From: Sporosarcina sp. 6E9
GTDB lineage: Bacteria; Bacillota; Bacilli; Bacillales_A; Planococcaceae
Direction: 5' to 3'
NCBI RefSeq assembly: GCF_017921835.1
Contig: NZ_JAGEMN010000001.1
Span: 675,874-739,873, forward strand
Length of the DNA stretch: 64,000 nucleotides
Positions 8,958-18,001 of this stretch are shown piece after piece. Under the pieces are notes generated by a model. The model was not told the origin of the DNA, searched no databases, and saw only the letters and a list, made by a program, of their open reading frames with translations. Positions within the stretch are counted from its first letter, which is position 1, and each line of letters begins with the position of its first letter. Both the position numbers and the translations under genes were made by a program.

Positions 8958-9371
8958 ATGCAAAAATCTGGGTTCTGGAGCAATCCGCTCGTAGAAACGG
9001 CTGGGTATTTCAGTGTTGTCGTTCTTTGTATTATTGTTACGATGGTATTATTTGAACTTGTGACTAAATATAACAACTGGGAACAGATTAAAAAAGGAAA
9101 TATCGCAGTCGCACTAGCAACTGGCGGCAAAATTTTCGGAGTCGCGAATATCTTTCACTATTCCATTTCAAGACATAACTCGCTCGGTGAAATGATAGGA
9201 TGGGGATTTTTCGGATTTACCTTACTCGTTTTCGCATATATACTATTCGAATTTCTAACACCGAAGTTCAATGTAGACAAGGAAATTGAAGCCGACAATC
9301 GATCGGTTGGCTTCATATCCTTAACAATTTCAGTTGGACTATCATTTGTTATTGGGGCAAGTATTTCATAG
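8958..9371 (+). CDS. yshE: DUF350 family membrane protein (YshE-like)
   Basis: The protein has 137 residues and four hydrophobic segments, with the DUF350 pattern KKGNIAVALATGGKIFGVANI in the second repeat. YshE occupies this place in B. subtilis, between mutS2 and lcfA. DUF350 proteins are small integral membrane proteins of unknown function. It is separated from mutS2 by 69 bases, and a 25-codon frame follows in the same transcript. Confidence 0.85.
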   Translation: MQKSGFWSNPLVETAGYFSVVVLCIIVTMVLFELVTKYNNWEQIKKGNIAVALATGGKIFGVANIFHYSISRHNSLGEMIGWGFFGFTLLVFAYILFEFLTPKFNVDKEIEADNRSVGFISLTISVGLSFVIGASIS

Positions 9372-9383
9372 GAGCCAAGAAAA

Positions 9384-9461
9384 ATGGAGAAACTATCAAA
9401 AATATTAATTGTAGCTTGTGTTTTATTCATCATTGTAGGGATTTATTGGTTATCTAAATAA
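9384..9461 (+). CDS. 25-residue single-helix membrane peptide
   Basis: The frame MEKLSKILIVACVLFIIVG ending IYWLSK is a lone transmembrane segment with a basic N terminus. GGAGCC lies seven bases before the ATG. It sits 12 bases after the DUF350 gene and directly before that unit's terminator, which makes translation plausible. It is too short for family assignment. Confidence 0.5.
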   Translation: MEKLSKILIVACVLFIIVGIYWLSK

Positions 9462-9465
9462 AAGC

Positions 9466-9502
9466 ATGCCTTGATCATCGAATTTTGATCAAGGCATTTT
9501 TT
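9466..9502 (+). terminator. Terminator before fadD
   Basis: A perfect 12-bp stem (ATGCCTTGATCA, 9466-9477, with 9486-9497) is followed by a run of T residues. Confidence 0.9.
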
Positions 9503-9523
9503 ACTATCACTAGAATAATGTAT

Positions 9524-9552
9524 TTGTAAGCGCTTCCGTTAACGTCTATAAT
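9524..9552 (+). promoter_or_regulatory. fadD promoter with an overlapping cre-like site
   Basis: TTGTAA (9524-9529) and TATAAT (9547-9552) are separated by 17 bases. A cre-like box, TGTAAGCGCTTCCG (9525-9538), matches 12 of 14 positions of the CcpA consensus TGWAANCGNTNWCA and overlaps the -35 and spacer. Repression of fatty-acid activation by preferred carbon sources is therefore likely; this is inference from position. Confidence 0.65.
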
Positions 9553-9599
9553 GAGATATATACGAATATTCTAAACTAGAAACAGAAAGGGGTTTTTCT

Positions 9600-11303
9600 A
9601 TGACGACAAAGCCTTGGTTAGATTTGTATCCACCGGAAATACCGAAAACGCTAGACTATGAAAAGATTCCGCTTCAGGAGTTTTTGACAAGGGCTGGTAC
9701 AAAGCACCCAGATAAAACTGCAATTCATTTTTTAGGTAAAGATATTTCATACAAAGAATTCTATGATTCTGCTTTAAAGTTTGCTAACTACTTGCGTTCT
9801 ATTGGAATTGAAAAGGGAGATCGGGTAGCCATCATGTTGCCGAACTGTCCACAAAATGCAATTGCTTATTTCGGCATCCTTTACAGCGGTGCTGTAATTG
9901 TCCAAACCAATCCACTTTATACTGAACGCGAATTGAAATACCAAATGAGTGACTCGGGTGCTAAAGCTATCATTACACTAGATATTCTGTATCCAAGAGT
10001 TTCAAGCATAGTTCAAGAAACATCATTAGAACATGTCATTGTAACAGGAATAAAAGATTATCTTCCATTCCCGAAAAATCTGATTTACCCATTTATCCAA
10101 AAAAGAGAATACGGATTAGTGGTAAAAGTTGAACATCGAGGCATCAATCATTTGTATACGGAAATCATGAAAATTGCAAAAGCAGATCCAATTCGTACAA
10201 CGTTCAATTTCAATGAAGACGTCGCACTCCTTCAGTACACGGGTGGAACAACCGGCCCGCCGAAGGGGGTTATGTTAACGCATAAAAATTTAATATCAAA
10301 TGCGACGATGTGCCAAGCCTGGCTTTACAATACTGAAGAAGGCGAAGAAACGGTTATGGGAATACTACCTTTTTTCCACGTGTATGGCATGACGACAGTT
10401 TTAATATTGACGGTAATGCTTTCTAATAAAATGGTTTTATTGCCGAAGTTTGATGTGGATTCGGCATTGAAAACGATTGATAAACAAAAGCCGACATTGT
10501 TCCCGGGTGCTCCGACAATCTATATCGGTCTGTTAAACCATCCCGACCTAGCTAAATATGATTTATCATCCATTAAAGCGTGTATTAGCGGCTCGGCAGC
10601 ACTACCGGTTGATGTTCAAGCAAAATTTGAAAAAGTTACAGGCGGTAAACTTGTAGAAGGATACGGTTTAACTGAAACTTCCCCAGTCTCTCATGCAAAT
10701 TTCGTCTGGGCACGCCAAGATGATCGTGTCAAAGGCTCTGTAGGTGTTCCGTGGCCGGATACAGATTCATGTATTTTAGGTCCGGAGTCGAATGAACCGT
10801 TAGCTGTAGGTGAAATTGGAGAAATTGCGATTAAGGGTCCTCAAGTGATGCGGGGGTATTGGAATAAGCCTGAAGACACGGAAAGAACATTCCGCGATGG
10901 TTGGTTTTTAACAGGCGATCTAGGTTATATGGATAAAGAAGGTTATTTCTACATTGTTGACCGCAAAAAGGATATGATTATTGCAGGTGGTTTTAATATT
11001 TATCCTAGGGAAATAGAAGAAATATTATATGAACATGAAGCAATTTTGGAATGTGTTGTAGCAGGTGTCCCGGATCCATATAGAGGTGAAACTGTGAAAG
11101 CATACATTGTGTTAAAAGAAGGGGCTTCAATTACTGAAGAAGAGTTAGATAAGTACTGTCGGGCAGAACTCGCGGCATTCAAAGTTCCACGCTCCTATGA
11201 ATTCAGGAAAGAGTTACCGAAAACCGCAGTCGGAAAAATATTAAGAAGAACTTTGATTGAAGAAGAAAAAAATAAAACGAGTGAAGAATTGATTAGCTCA
11301 TAA
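9600..11303 (+). CDS. fadD: Long-chain fatty acid-CoA ligase
   Basis: The 567-residue ANL-superfamily enzyme joins fatty acids to CoA through an acyl-adenylate. The AMP/ATP P-loop YTGGTTGPPKG lies at residues 213-223; GYGLTETSP, the hinge region TGDLGYMD...VDRKKDMI and the C-terminal catalytic Lys in PKTAVGKILRR follow. It matches LcfA of B. subtilis in length and position. GAAAGGGG precedes the ATG by eight bases. It has its own promoter and is separated from the fadR-fadB-etfBA unit by the FadR operator. Confidence 0.95.
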   Translation: MTTKPWLDLYPPEIPKTLDYEKIPLQEFLTRAGTKHPDKTAIHFLGKDISYKEFYDSALKFANYLRSIGIEKGDRVAIMLPNCPQNAIAYFGILYSGAVIVQTNPLYTERELKYQMSDSGAKAIITLDILYPRVSSIVQETSLEHVIVTGIKDYLPFPKNLIYPFIQKREYGLVVKVEHRGINHLYTEIMKIAKADPIRTTFNFNEDVALLQYTGGTTGPPKGVMLTHKNLISNATMCQAWLYNTEEGEETVMGILPFFHVYGMTTVLILTVMLSNKMVLLPKFDVDSALKTIDKQKPTLFPGAPTIYIGLLNHPDLAKYDLSSIKACISGSAALPVDVQAKFEKVTGGKLVEGYGLTETSPVSHANFVWARQDDRVKGSVGVPWPDTDSCILGPESNEPLAVGEIGEIAIKGPQVMRGYWNKPEDTERTFRDGWFLTGDLGYMDKEGYFYIVDRKKDMIIAGGFNIYPREIEEILYEHEAILECVVAGVPDPYRGETVKAYIVLKEGASITEEELDKYCRAELAAFKVPRSYEFRKELPKTAVGKILRRTLIEEEKNKTSEELISS

Positions 11304-11311
11304 TGTAAAGC

Positions 11312-11340
11312 TTGACTAAACTGAATATAAATATTAATAT
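11312..11340 (+). promoter_or_regulatory. Promoter of fadR-fadB-etfB-etfA
   Basis: TTGACT (11312-11317), a 17-base spacer and TAATAT (11335-11340) are present. The FadR palindrome begins eight bases downstream of the -10, over the expected start of transcription. Confidence 0.7.
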
Positions 11341-11377
11341 AAGAATATGAATGAATCATCATTCATATTCTTTTTTT
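11341..11377 (+). promoter_or_regulatory. FadR operator (may double as fadD terminator)
   Basis: A 14-bp perfect inverted repeat with a 4-base centre spans 11341-11372. Its core TGAATGAATCATCATTCA (11348-11365) differs at one position from the B. subtilis FadR box TGAATGAMTAMTCATTCA. Binding here would block the fadR promoter, giving autoregulation released by long-chain acyl-CoA. Seven T residues follow the repeat, so it could also terminate fadD transcripts. Confidence 0.8.
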
Positions 11378-11394
11378 GGTGGTGATGAAAAATA

Positions 11395-11976
11395 GTGAAA
11401 CGTGATCGTCCAAAATATAAACAAATTATTGATGCCGCAGTTATCGTAATTGCTGAAAACGGTTACCATCAGGCGCAAGTATCAAAAATTGCAAAAGAAG
11501 CAGGCGTTGCTGACGGAACGATTTATCTCTACTTTAAAAATAAAGAAGATATTTTAATATCCGTATTCAGAGAAAAAATGGCGATTTTTACAACAAATCT
11601 GCAAGACGTATTAGATAAAGACTTGGATACTTCTGAACGTTTGCTGAGAATGATCACAAACCATTTCCGCGTTCTTCACGAGGATCGCCATCTAGCGATT
11701 GTGACCCAATTGGAGCTAAGGCAGTCAGGTAAGAAACTCCGCCTTCGAATAAATGAAGTATTGAAGGAATACCTGGATTTGTTAGACATCGTTTTATTAG
11801 AAGGAATTAAGAGCGGTGAGTTGTCTAGTACGCTTGATATCCGACTGGGACGTCAAATGGTATTTGGCACAATTGATGAAACAATCACTTCGTGGGTGAT
11901 GAATGATCAAAAGTATGATTTAATGAAATTATCCCCTGAAGTACATAGACTTCTTTTAAAAGGGATGAAAGCGTAA
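11395..11976 (+). CDS. fadR: Fatty acid degradation repressor FadR (TetR family)
   Basis: The 193-residue TetR-type regulator starts at GTG after GGTGGTGA. The N-terminal helix-turn-helix is clear (KIAKEAGVADGTIYLYFKNKEDIL, residues about 27-50). The C-terminal region would bind acyl-CoA. Position (after fadD, before enoyl-CoA hydratase and etfBA) and the palindromic operator immediately upstream identify it as the orthologue of B. subtilis FadR (YsiA). Confidence 0.92.
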   Translation: MKRDRPKYKQIIDAAVIVIAENGYHQAQVSKIAKEAGVADGTIYLYFKNKEDILISVFREKMAIFTTNLQDVLDKDLDTSERLLRMITNHFRVLHEDRHLAIVTQLELRQSGKKLRLRINEVLKEYLDLLDIVLLEGIKSGELSSTLDIRLGRQMVFGTIDETITSWVMNDQKYDLMKLSPEVHRLLLKGMKA

Positions 11977-12005
11977 ATCATTGTTAGTAAAGGGGAATGG
12001 GAGAA

Positions 12006-12779
12006 ATGGAATTTCTAACGGTAAAAGTTGAACATGGCGTAGCTGTTGCAACAATTAATAGACCGCCAGCAAATGCATTATCTCGGGCTTTGATTTTGGA
12101 AGTGGATGCGCTTATGGATAAAGTGCAAGATGATGATTCTGTGAGAGTCGTCGTATTGCATGGGGAAGGGCGATTCTTCTCTGCGGGGGCGGATATTAAA
12201 GAGTTTACGGCCGTTACCTCAGGTGAAGAGTTTTCCAAACTCGCTGCAAGCGGTCAAGCAGTCTTTGAGCGTTTGGAACGCTTCCATAAACCAGTCATCG
12301 CGGCTATCCATGGTGCGGCGCTAGGCGGGGGACTTGAATTGGCGATGGGTTGCCATATGAGAATTGTCTCAGAAACTGCTAAACTCGGATTGCCAGAATT
12401 GCAACTTGGACTCATACCTGGTTTCGCTGGAACGCAACGATTACCGCGATACGTCGGTATGCCTAAAGCTGCGGAAATGCTACTGACAAGCGAACCGATT
12501 ACGGGCTTAGAAGCCGTTCAATTCGGTTTAGCGAATCAAGCCTATCCTGAAGAGGAACTTCTAGCTAAAACGATGGAGCTTGCAGGTAAAATCGCGAAGA
12601 AAAGCCCTGTAGCGGTGAAAGCGGCATTGCAAATGCTGCAATTTGCTAAACCAGAATCGTTTTATGCAGGGGTGAAAGCGGAAGCGGATTCATTTGGCGA
12701 GGTATTTGTTGCCGATGATGCAAAAGAGGGGATTCAAGCATTTTTAGAAAAACGCGAACCTGTTTTTACAGGAAAATGA
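12006..12779 (+). CDS. fadB: Enoyl-CoA hydratase
   Basis: The 257-residue crotonase-fold enzyme hydrates trans-2-enoyl-CoA in beta-oxidation. Oxyanion-hole motifs are [11 protein letters not shown] and [16 protein letters not shown]; the catalytic Glu residues lie in [21 protein letters not shown]. An in-frame ATG at 11997 sits one base after the AGGGG, so the ATG at 12006 (ten bases after it) is preferred, giving [23 protein letters not shown], shown here in part only. It is in the fadR operon and is close to B. subtilis FadB over its full length. Confidence 0.92.
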   Translation: MEFLTVKVEHGVAVATINRPPANALSRALILEVDALMDKVQDDDSVRVVVLHGEGRFFSAGADIKEFTAVTSGEEFSKLAASGQAVFERLERFHKPVIAAIHGAALGGGLELAMGCHMRIVSETAKLGLPELQLGLIPGFAGTQRLPRYVGMPKAAEMLLTSEPITGLEAVQFGLANQAYPEEELLAKTMELAGKIAKKSPVAVKAALQMLQFAKPESFYAGVKAEADSFGEVFVADDAKEGIQAFLEKREPVFTGK

Positions 12780-12806
12780 TGAAAAAAGCTGAGGAGGTAC
12801 TTACAC

Positions 12807-13580
12807 ATGAACATTTATGTATTAGTTAAACGTACTTTTGATACCGAGGAAAGAATCACGATTAAAAATGGTGAAATTGCAGATGATGGTGCAGAATACA
12901 TCATTAATCCTTACGACGAGTATGCAATTGAAGAAGCCATTACGGTTCGTGACGAACACGGCGGTGAAGTAACAGTCTTGACTATCGGCAATGAAGATGC
13001 TGAAAAACAACTACGTACGGCGTTGGCAATGGGCGCAGACAAAGCAGTGCTTATTAATACCGAAGATGATTTAGACGAAATGGATGAATTTTCTGCTGCG
13101 AAAATCATTGGCGAGTACTTAAAAGATAAAGATGTAGATTTAATTCTCGCAGGTAACGTAGCAATTGACGGTGGTTCTGGACAAATCGGACCACGTGTTG
13201 CCGAGTTGTTGAATATCAACTATGTAACTACGATCACGAAACTAGAAATTGACGGAACAGACGTGAAAATTGTTCGTGACGTTGAAGGGGATTCCGAGAT
13301 GATCGAAACGTCTCTACCACTCCTTGTGACGGCACAACAAGGTTTGAATGAACCGCGTTACCCATCACTTCCAGGAATTATGAAAGCGAAAAGAAAGCCG
13401 CTTGAAGAACTTGAACTTGATGACTTAGATCTTGATGAAGATGATGTGGAAGCGAAAACTGAAACGATTGAAATCTTCCTACCGGCTGAAAAAGCTGCGG
13501 GACGTGTTCTTGAAGGTGAAATTGCGGACCAAGTAAAAGAACTTGTAGATCTGCTTAAAAATGAAGCTAAAGTAATCTAA
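12807..13580 (+). CDS. etfB: Electron transfer flavoprotein, beta subunit
   Basis: The protein has 257 residues beginning MNIYVLVKRTFDTEERI. It shows the adenine-nucleotide-binding pattern and the conserved ALAMGADKAVLI, LAGNVAIDGGSGQIGPRVAE and GLNEPRYPSLPGIMKAKRKP (the ETF beta signature). With EtfA it carries electrons from acyl-CoA dehydrogenases to the respiratory chain. A GAGGAGG ribosome-binding site precedes it, and etfA follows after 34 bases. No acyl-CoA dehydrogenase gene is in the window, as in the B. subtilis locus. Confidence 0.95.
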   Translation: MNIYVLVKRTFDTEERITIKNGEIADDGAEYIINPYDEYAIEEAITVRDEHGGEVTVLTIGNEDAEKQLRTALAMGADKAVLINTEDDLDEMDEFSAAKIIGEYLKDKDVDLILAGNVAIDGGSGQIGPRVAELLNINYVTTITKLEIDGTDVKIVRDVEGDSEMIETSLPLLVTAQQGLNEPRYPSLPGIMKAKRKPLEELELDDLDLDEDDVEAKTETIEIFLPAEKAAGRVLEGEIADQVKELVDLLKNEAKVI

Positions 13581-13614
13581 ACGATAGAGATAACGTAATT
13601 AGGAGGGACAGGAA

Positions 13615-14589
13615 ATGTCTAAAAAAGTTTTAGTTCTTGGGGAAACACGCGAAGGTGCTCTACGAAATGTATCATTTGAGGCGATTGCGGCAGCCAAACA
13701 AATTTCTGGCGGTGGGGAAGTCGTCGGAGTTTTACTGGGCGATTCAGTTCAATCCGTCGCAGCAGAAATGATTCAATATGGTGCGGATCGAATTGTAACG
13801 GTAGAACATGCTAATTTAAAACAATATACATCAGACGGCTATAGTCAAGGTTTTATGGCGGTCTATGAACAAGAAAATCCAGACGTAATTGTCTTTGGTC
13901 ATACAGCTTTAGGGAAAGATCTTTCTCCTAAAATTGCTAGTAAACTATCATCGGGACTGATTTCAGATGTTACGGCGATCGAAGGGGAAGACGACGATTC
14001 AGTTTTCATTCGTCCAATCTATTCTGGTAAAGCATTTGAAAAAGTGAAAACTAAGGAAGGTTTGTTATTCGTGACAATTCGACCGAATAACATTGCTACA
14101 CTTGAAAAAGATGAAAGCCGCACGGGTGATGTTTCTTCTGTGGAAGTAGATGTCAAAGACTTACGTACGATTATTGCGGAAGTTGTTCGGAAGTCAACTG
14201 AGGGCGTTGATATGTCAGAGGCTAAAGTTGTTGTTGCAGGTGGCCGTGGCGTGCGTAGTGCAGAAGGCTTTGAGCCGCTGCAAGAGCTTGCTAATCTGCT
14301 TGGCGGTGCAATTGGTGCTTCACGTGGTGCGTGTGATGCGGATTACTGTGACTATTCGTTGCAGATTGGTCAGACAGGTAAAGTAATCACGCCTGATCTT
14401 TATATCGGTGTCGGAATTTCAGGTGCAATCCAACATATGGCTGGCATGTCAAACTCTAAAATCATTGTTGCAATCAATAAAGATCCAGAAGCTGAGATCT
14501 TCAAAGTAGCAGATTACGGAATCGTCGGCGACCTATTCGAAGTAATTCCGTTGATGATTGAAGAAGTTAAGAAATTGAAAGCGAATTAA
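13615..14589 (+). CDS. etfA: Electron transfer flavoprotein, alpha subunit
   Basis: The protein has 324 residues. The C-terminal FAD-binding domain has [52 protein letters not shown] and [19 protein letters not shown], all diagnostic for EtfA. It forms the FAD-bearing heterodimer with EtfB. AGGAGGGA precedes the ATG. It is the last gene of the fadR-fadB-etfBA unit and is closed by a strong terminator. Confidence 0.95.
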   Translation: MSKKVLVLGETREGALRNVSFEAIAAAKQISGGGEVVGVLLGDSVQSVAAEMIQYGADRIVTVEHANLKQYTSDGYSQGFMAVYEQENPDVIVFGHTALGKDLSPKIASKLSSGLISDVTAIEGEDDDSVFIRPIYSGKAFEKVKTKEGLLFVTIRPNNIATLEKDESRTGDVSSVEVDVKDLRTIIAEVVRKSTEGVDMSEAKVVVAGGRGVRSAEGFEPLQELANLLGGAIGASRGACDADYCDYSLQIGQTGKVITPDLYIGVGISGAIQHMAGMSNSKIIVAINKDPEAEIFKVADYGIVGDLFEVIPLMIEEVKKLKAN

Positions 14590-14617
14590 GATTAGCTAGT
14601 TAAATTATTATACCTAT

Positions 14618-14660
14618 ACCTGTTACTTGAATGGTTCACTATTCAAGTAACAGGTTTTTT
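14618..14660 (+). terminator. Terminator of the fadR-etfA operon
   Basis: A perfect 15-bp stem (ACCTGTTACTTGAAT, 14618-14632, with 14641-14655) is followed by six T residues. Confidence 0.92.
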
Positions 14661-14669
14661 AATTGAACC

Positions 14670-14829
14670 GTTGATTTGCGTTCCAGGCGGACGCGTTCCA
14701 CGGGGCGGGCGGTGAGCCTGCTCGGTCGCTAGCGCTCCACTGCGGGGTCTCACCAAAGGAGAAATGAACTTCTTTCTCCATATGTCCCGCTTCATCCCGC
14801 TGGAGTCGCCGCCCTCCACGCAAATCAAC
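14670..14829. repeat. 160-bp MITE-like palindromic repeat element
   Basis: The element begins GTTGATTTGCGT and ends with the reverse complement of the same word (ACGCAAATCAAC), giving imperfect terminal inverted repeats of about 25 bases. Internal pairs GGTGAG/CTCACC and GGAGAAA/TTTCTCC make it strongly foldable, and it is much richer in G+C than its surroundings. I recall similar intergenic elements being common in Planococcaceae and other Bacillales genomes. No gene is encoded. Confidence 0.65.
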
Positions 14830-14919
14830 TAATTTCATTGAATTGGGCCAGTTAATTAACGATGTCTAATTAACGAGTTGCTTAGTCATCAGTTTTTATG
14901 TGGTTAGAAGGTCCCGACT

Positions 14920-15041
14920 TGCAAGCAAAATCATTTGTGTGCAAGCAAATGTCGTGTAAGTGCAACCAAAACCCTTTCAAGTGCAAGGAAAACCCGTCTG
15001 AGTGCAAGCAAACCGGTAATTAGTGCAAGCAAAATAATAAC
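14920..15041. repeat. 21-bp-period direct repeat array (six units)
   Basis: The word TGCAAGCAAA (variants TGCAACCAAA and TGCAAGGAAA) begins at 14920, 14940, 14961, 14982, 15003 and 15024, so the spacing is 20 and then 21 bases four times. The remaining ~11 bases of each unit differ, apart from a recurrent (A)AG just before the word. It lies in a gene-free stretch between etfA and trxA. Confidence 0.8.
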
Positions 15042-15093
15042 GTAGATAATGCTGCACTATTCATGTCCCCATTTTTTTATTAGATCCGTTTCT

Positions 15094-15134
15094 GTGGGAG
15101 TCGCCACCCTGCACTCCAATCAACTAATATCATT
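15094..15134. repeat. Degenerate partial copy of the 14670-14829 element
   Basis: GGGAGTCGCCACCCT followed by ACTCCAATCAACTAAT aligns with the right end of the 160-bp element (GGAGTCGCCGCCCT, then CAAATCAACTAAT), and the match continues into the flank (TCATT). The left end is not present. The rest of 15135-15480 shows no gene; it should contain the trxA promoter, for which I see only a weak -10 (TACAAT) near 15454. Confidence 0.55.
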
Positions 15135-15496
15135 ATATAAAGAAGGATGCTCAGTCCCCACTTTCAAATGTGGAAATTCATTTGTATTGAATACGTATAA
15201 ATAAAAAAATCTTAGCTATACAGGTATTGATAGAATTTTAAGATTAAAAATCTACAACAATAGAAACGTCAATTAACTACAAACAACAATCCAGTGTAGG
15301 CTTCTTGCGGAAGTCATCAACCAAGTGCGGAAAGATACAGTTCAATCTTTTCCTAGCGCCGTAGTGAATTTCAAAGCATATAACTGAATAAAAATTCCCA
15401 AGTACAAATTTCCCTACATAGGCATATATTTCGAGTCTAATTTTGTCGCGTGTTACAATTAAATAGAAGTTGTAGATAAAAGGAGGAATTTTTTAA

Positions 15497-15811
15497 ATGG
15501 CTATTATTAATGCAAGCGATAAAGATTTCGCAGAAAACGTTAAAGAAGGCGTAGTACTTGTAGATTTCTGGGCACCTTGGTGCGGACCGTGTAAAATGAT
15601 TGCTCCGGTTCTTGAAGAACTTGACGGAGAAATTGAAGGTAAAGCGAAGATTGTAAAAGTAGACGTTGATGAAAACCAAGGAACTGCTGGAGAATATGGC
15701 ATTATGTCAATTCCGACGCTACTCCTTTTCAAAGACGGCGAAGTCGTTGACAAAGTTGTCGGCTTCCAACCAAAAGAAGCGCTAGCACAACTAATCGAAA
15801 AACACGCGTAA
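15497..15811 (+). CDS. trxA: Thioredoxin
   Basis: The 104-residue thioredoxin has the active site WCGPCK (Cys29 and Cys32), the Asp of VDFWAPW and the cis-Pro loop SIPTLLLF. It is the general protein-disulfide reductant, recycled by thioredoxin reductase. A consensus AAAGGAGG precedes the ATG. It sits upstream of uvrC as in B. subtilis and is closed by its own terminator. Confidence 0.97.
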   Translation: MAIINASDKDFAENVKEGVVLVDFWAPWCGPCKMIAPVLEELDGEIEGKAKIVKVDVDENQGTAGEYGIMSIPTLLLFKDGEVVDKVVGFQPKEALAQLIEKHA

Positions 15812-15824
15812 CATGAAAGTATTC

Positions 15825-15858
15825 AAAACTGGGTTCCTCTATAGGTTCCCAGTTTTTT
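15825..15858 (+). terminator. Terminator between trxA and uvrC
   Basis: AAAACTGGG (15825-15833) pairs with CCCAGTTTT (15848-15856) and continues into T residues. Confidence 0.8.
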
Positions 15859-15874
15859 AGTAGGTGAAATATAA

Positions 15875-17665
15875 ATGAATGATTATCTAAAAGAAAAATT
15901 AGCCATTCTTCCTGATCACCCTGGCTGTTATTTAATGAAAGATCGCCAAGGGACTATTATTTATGTTGGAAAAGCAAAGGTATTGAAGCAACGTGTTCGT
16001 AGTTATTTTACGGGAAGTCATGACGGGAAAACACAGCGACTTGTCACTGAAATAGTCGATTTTGAAACGATTATCACTTCTTCAGATATCGAAGCGCTCG
16101 TTCTTGAATTAAACTTAATTAAGCAATATGACCCTAAATATAACGTCATGTTAAAAGACGATAAATCATATCCATATTTGAAAATAACGGCAGAACGTCA
16201 TCCGAAATTAGTAATTACGAGACGTGTCCAAAAAGGTAAAGGGAAGTATTTTGGTCCGTATCCGAACGCTTTCGCGGCAACCGAAACAAAAAAGCTACTC
16301 GACCGTATTTATCCTTATCGAAAATGTGAAGTATTACCGAATCGGGCGTGTCTCTACTACCATCTTGGGCAATGTCTTGCACCGTGTATTAACGAGGTCG
16401 AAGAAGATACCTATAAAGAAATGACGCTCAATATAACCCGGTTTTTAAACGGCGGATATAAAGAAGTGAAAAAAGACTTGACCGAGAAAATGACTTTGGC
16501 CGCAGAAGCCCTTGAGTTTGAACGCGCAAAAGAATATCGGGATCAAATTACAAACATCGAAATGGTCATGGAAAAACAAACGATGACGATGAATGATTTT
16601 ACGGATCGTGATATTTTTGGCTACGCTGTTGATAAAGGTTGGATGTGCGTTCAAGTATTTTTTGTTCGTCAAGGAAAGTTGATCGAGCGCGACGTTTCGA
16701 TATTCCCGCTGTATCAAGATCCAGATGAAGAAATGCTAACATTTATCGGCCAGTTTTATTCCGTGTCCAATCATATAAAACCTAGGGAGATATTACTTCC
16801 AACGACCGTCGATGCGGAAATTGTACGAAAGTTACTTGATATTAATGTCTATATTCCGCAACGTGGGAAAAAGAAAAGCCTTGTGGATCTTGCGACTAAA
16901 AACGCGAAAATATCGTTATCTGAAAAGTTCCAGCTGATTGAGCGCCAAGAGTCGCGTACAATTGGAGCGTGTGAGGATCTTGGTGAAGCGATGAACATTG
17001 CAGTACCTTTCCGTATCGAGGCTTTTGATAATTCACATACGTACGGAGCAGATCCAGTATCTGCAATGGTTTCATTTGTAGACGGCAAACCGAACCGAAA
17101 AGATTATCGAAAATATAAAACGAAAACTGCCGCGATGCATGACGATTATGCTGCGATGCGCGAAGTCGTTCGACGCAGATATACGCGAGTATTAAAAGAG
17201 GAATTGCCATTACCGGATTTAATTGTTATTGACGGCGGGAAAGGGCATATGGAAGTTGCGCGTAGCGTGATTGAGGATGAACTTGGTTTATCGATACCGA
17301 TTGCCGGACTTGCAAAAGATGATAAACACCAAACTTCACAACTTTTATATGGGAATCCGATTGAAGTTGTTCCGCTAAAGAGTACTAGCGAAGCATTTTA
17401 TCTATTGCAACGTATTCAAGATGAAGTGCATCGTTTCGCCATTACCTTCCATAGACAACGACGAGGGGCGAATTCAATAACTTCAGTACTCGATGATATT
17501 CCAGGCGTTGGTCCAAAAAGAAAAACACAATTGCTAAAACATTTTGGATCGGTGAAAAAGATTCGTGAAGCTTCTTCTTCAGAATTGCAAGAATCGGGTA
17601 TGCCAAAAAGTTTAGCAGAATCGATAGAAACCTATTTTCAAGAAGAATTGCAAAGTGAAAAATAA
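15875..17665 (+). CDS. uvrC: UvrABC system protein C
   Basis: The protein has 596 residues. The N-terminal GIY-YIG nuclease carries [20 protein letters not shown], and a Cys-bearing linker ([13 protein letters not shown]) follows. The UVR motif contacting UvrB is around residues 200-235. The RNase H-like 5' nuclease carries [10 protein letters not shown] and [11 protein letters not shown], and tandem helix-hairpin-helix motifs end the protein ([20 protein letters not shown]). It makes both incisions in nucleotide excision repair. The ATG follows the trxA terminator closely, with GTAGGTGA as ribosome-binding site. Confidence 0.96.
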   Translation: MNDYLKEKLAILPDHPGCYLMKDRQGTIIYVGKAKVLKQRVRSYFTGSHDGKTQRLVTEIVDFETIITSSDIEALVLELNLIKQYDPKYNVMLKDDKSYPYLKITAERHPKLVITRRVQKGKGKYFGPYPNAFAATETKKLLDRIYPYRKCEVLPNRACLYYHLGQCLAPCINEVEEDTYKEMTLNITRFLNGGYKEVKKDLTEKMTLAAEALEFERAKEYRDQITNIEMVMEKQTMTMNDFTDRDIFGYAVDKGWMCVQVFFVRQGKLIERDVSIFPLYQDPDEEMLTFIGQFYSVSNHIKPREILLPTTVDAEIVRKLLDINVYIPQRGKKKSLVDLATKNAKISLSEKFQLIERQESRTIGACEDLGEAMNIAVPFRIEAFDNSHTYGADPVSAMVSFVDGKPNRKDYRKYKTKTAAMHDDYAAMREVVRRRYTRVLKEELPLPDLIVIDGGKGHMEVARSVIEDELGLSIPIAGLAKDDKHQTSQLLYGNPIEVVPLKSTSEAFYLLQRIQDEVHRFAITFHRQRRGANSITSVLDDIPGVGPKRKTQLLKHFGSVKKIREASSSELQESGMPKSLAESIETYFQEELQSEK

Positions 17666-17732
17666 TGTGATAAAGTGAATTCACTGAATTTCTTTCACTA
17701 GTTGAAGTTTATTCACAATAGAATAACCCTCT

Positions 17733-17976
17733 TAGTGAGGATAGAGGCGCGGATGCAAAGAGTATATTCCATGAAGGTGACAGCCTAATGATTGGGATGG
17801 AAAGGTGTATTTGCCGAAGTATGTGATTGCCTGTTAGCGATTGCCTACTGGATTTTCGTTGAATAAGCGGAAATTTGTCAGGAAATATATTACCTGGAGA
17901 GCTATCCCGACGGAGACGCTTCTTAGGCGTATCCCAAATCGGACCAGCTCTCATATACATATGGGGGCTGTTTTTG
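17733..17976 (+). promoter_or_regulatory. Lysine riboswitch (L box) with transcription terminator
   Basis: The leader of lysC contains the conserved blocks ATAGAGGCGCGGATGC, GGTGACAGCC and GCCGAAGT in the order and spacing of the lysine riboswitch. It ends with a terminator: CAGCTCTCATAT (17945-17956) pairs with ATATGGGGGCTG (17959-17970) before five T residues. Lysine binding should favour termination and shut off aspartokinase. lysC starts 26 bases later. Confidence 0.9.
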
Positions 17977-18001
17977 CGTACAGGAGAAAGTCGGTGGAGT
18001 T

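Noticed and set aside
14643-14828. 61-codon minus-strand frame
   Set aside because: It lies entirely within the palindromic repeat element and has no ribosome-binding site.
14920-15041. CRISPR array
   Set aside because: The repeated word is only about 10 bases with 11-base spacers, far below CRISPR repeat and spacer lengths, and no cas genes are near.
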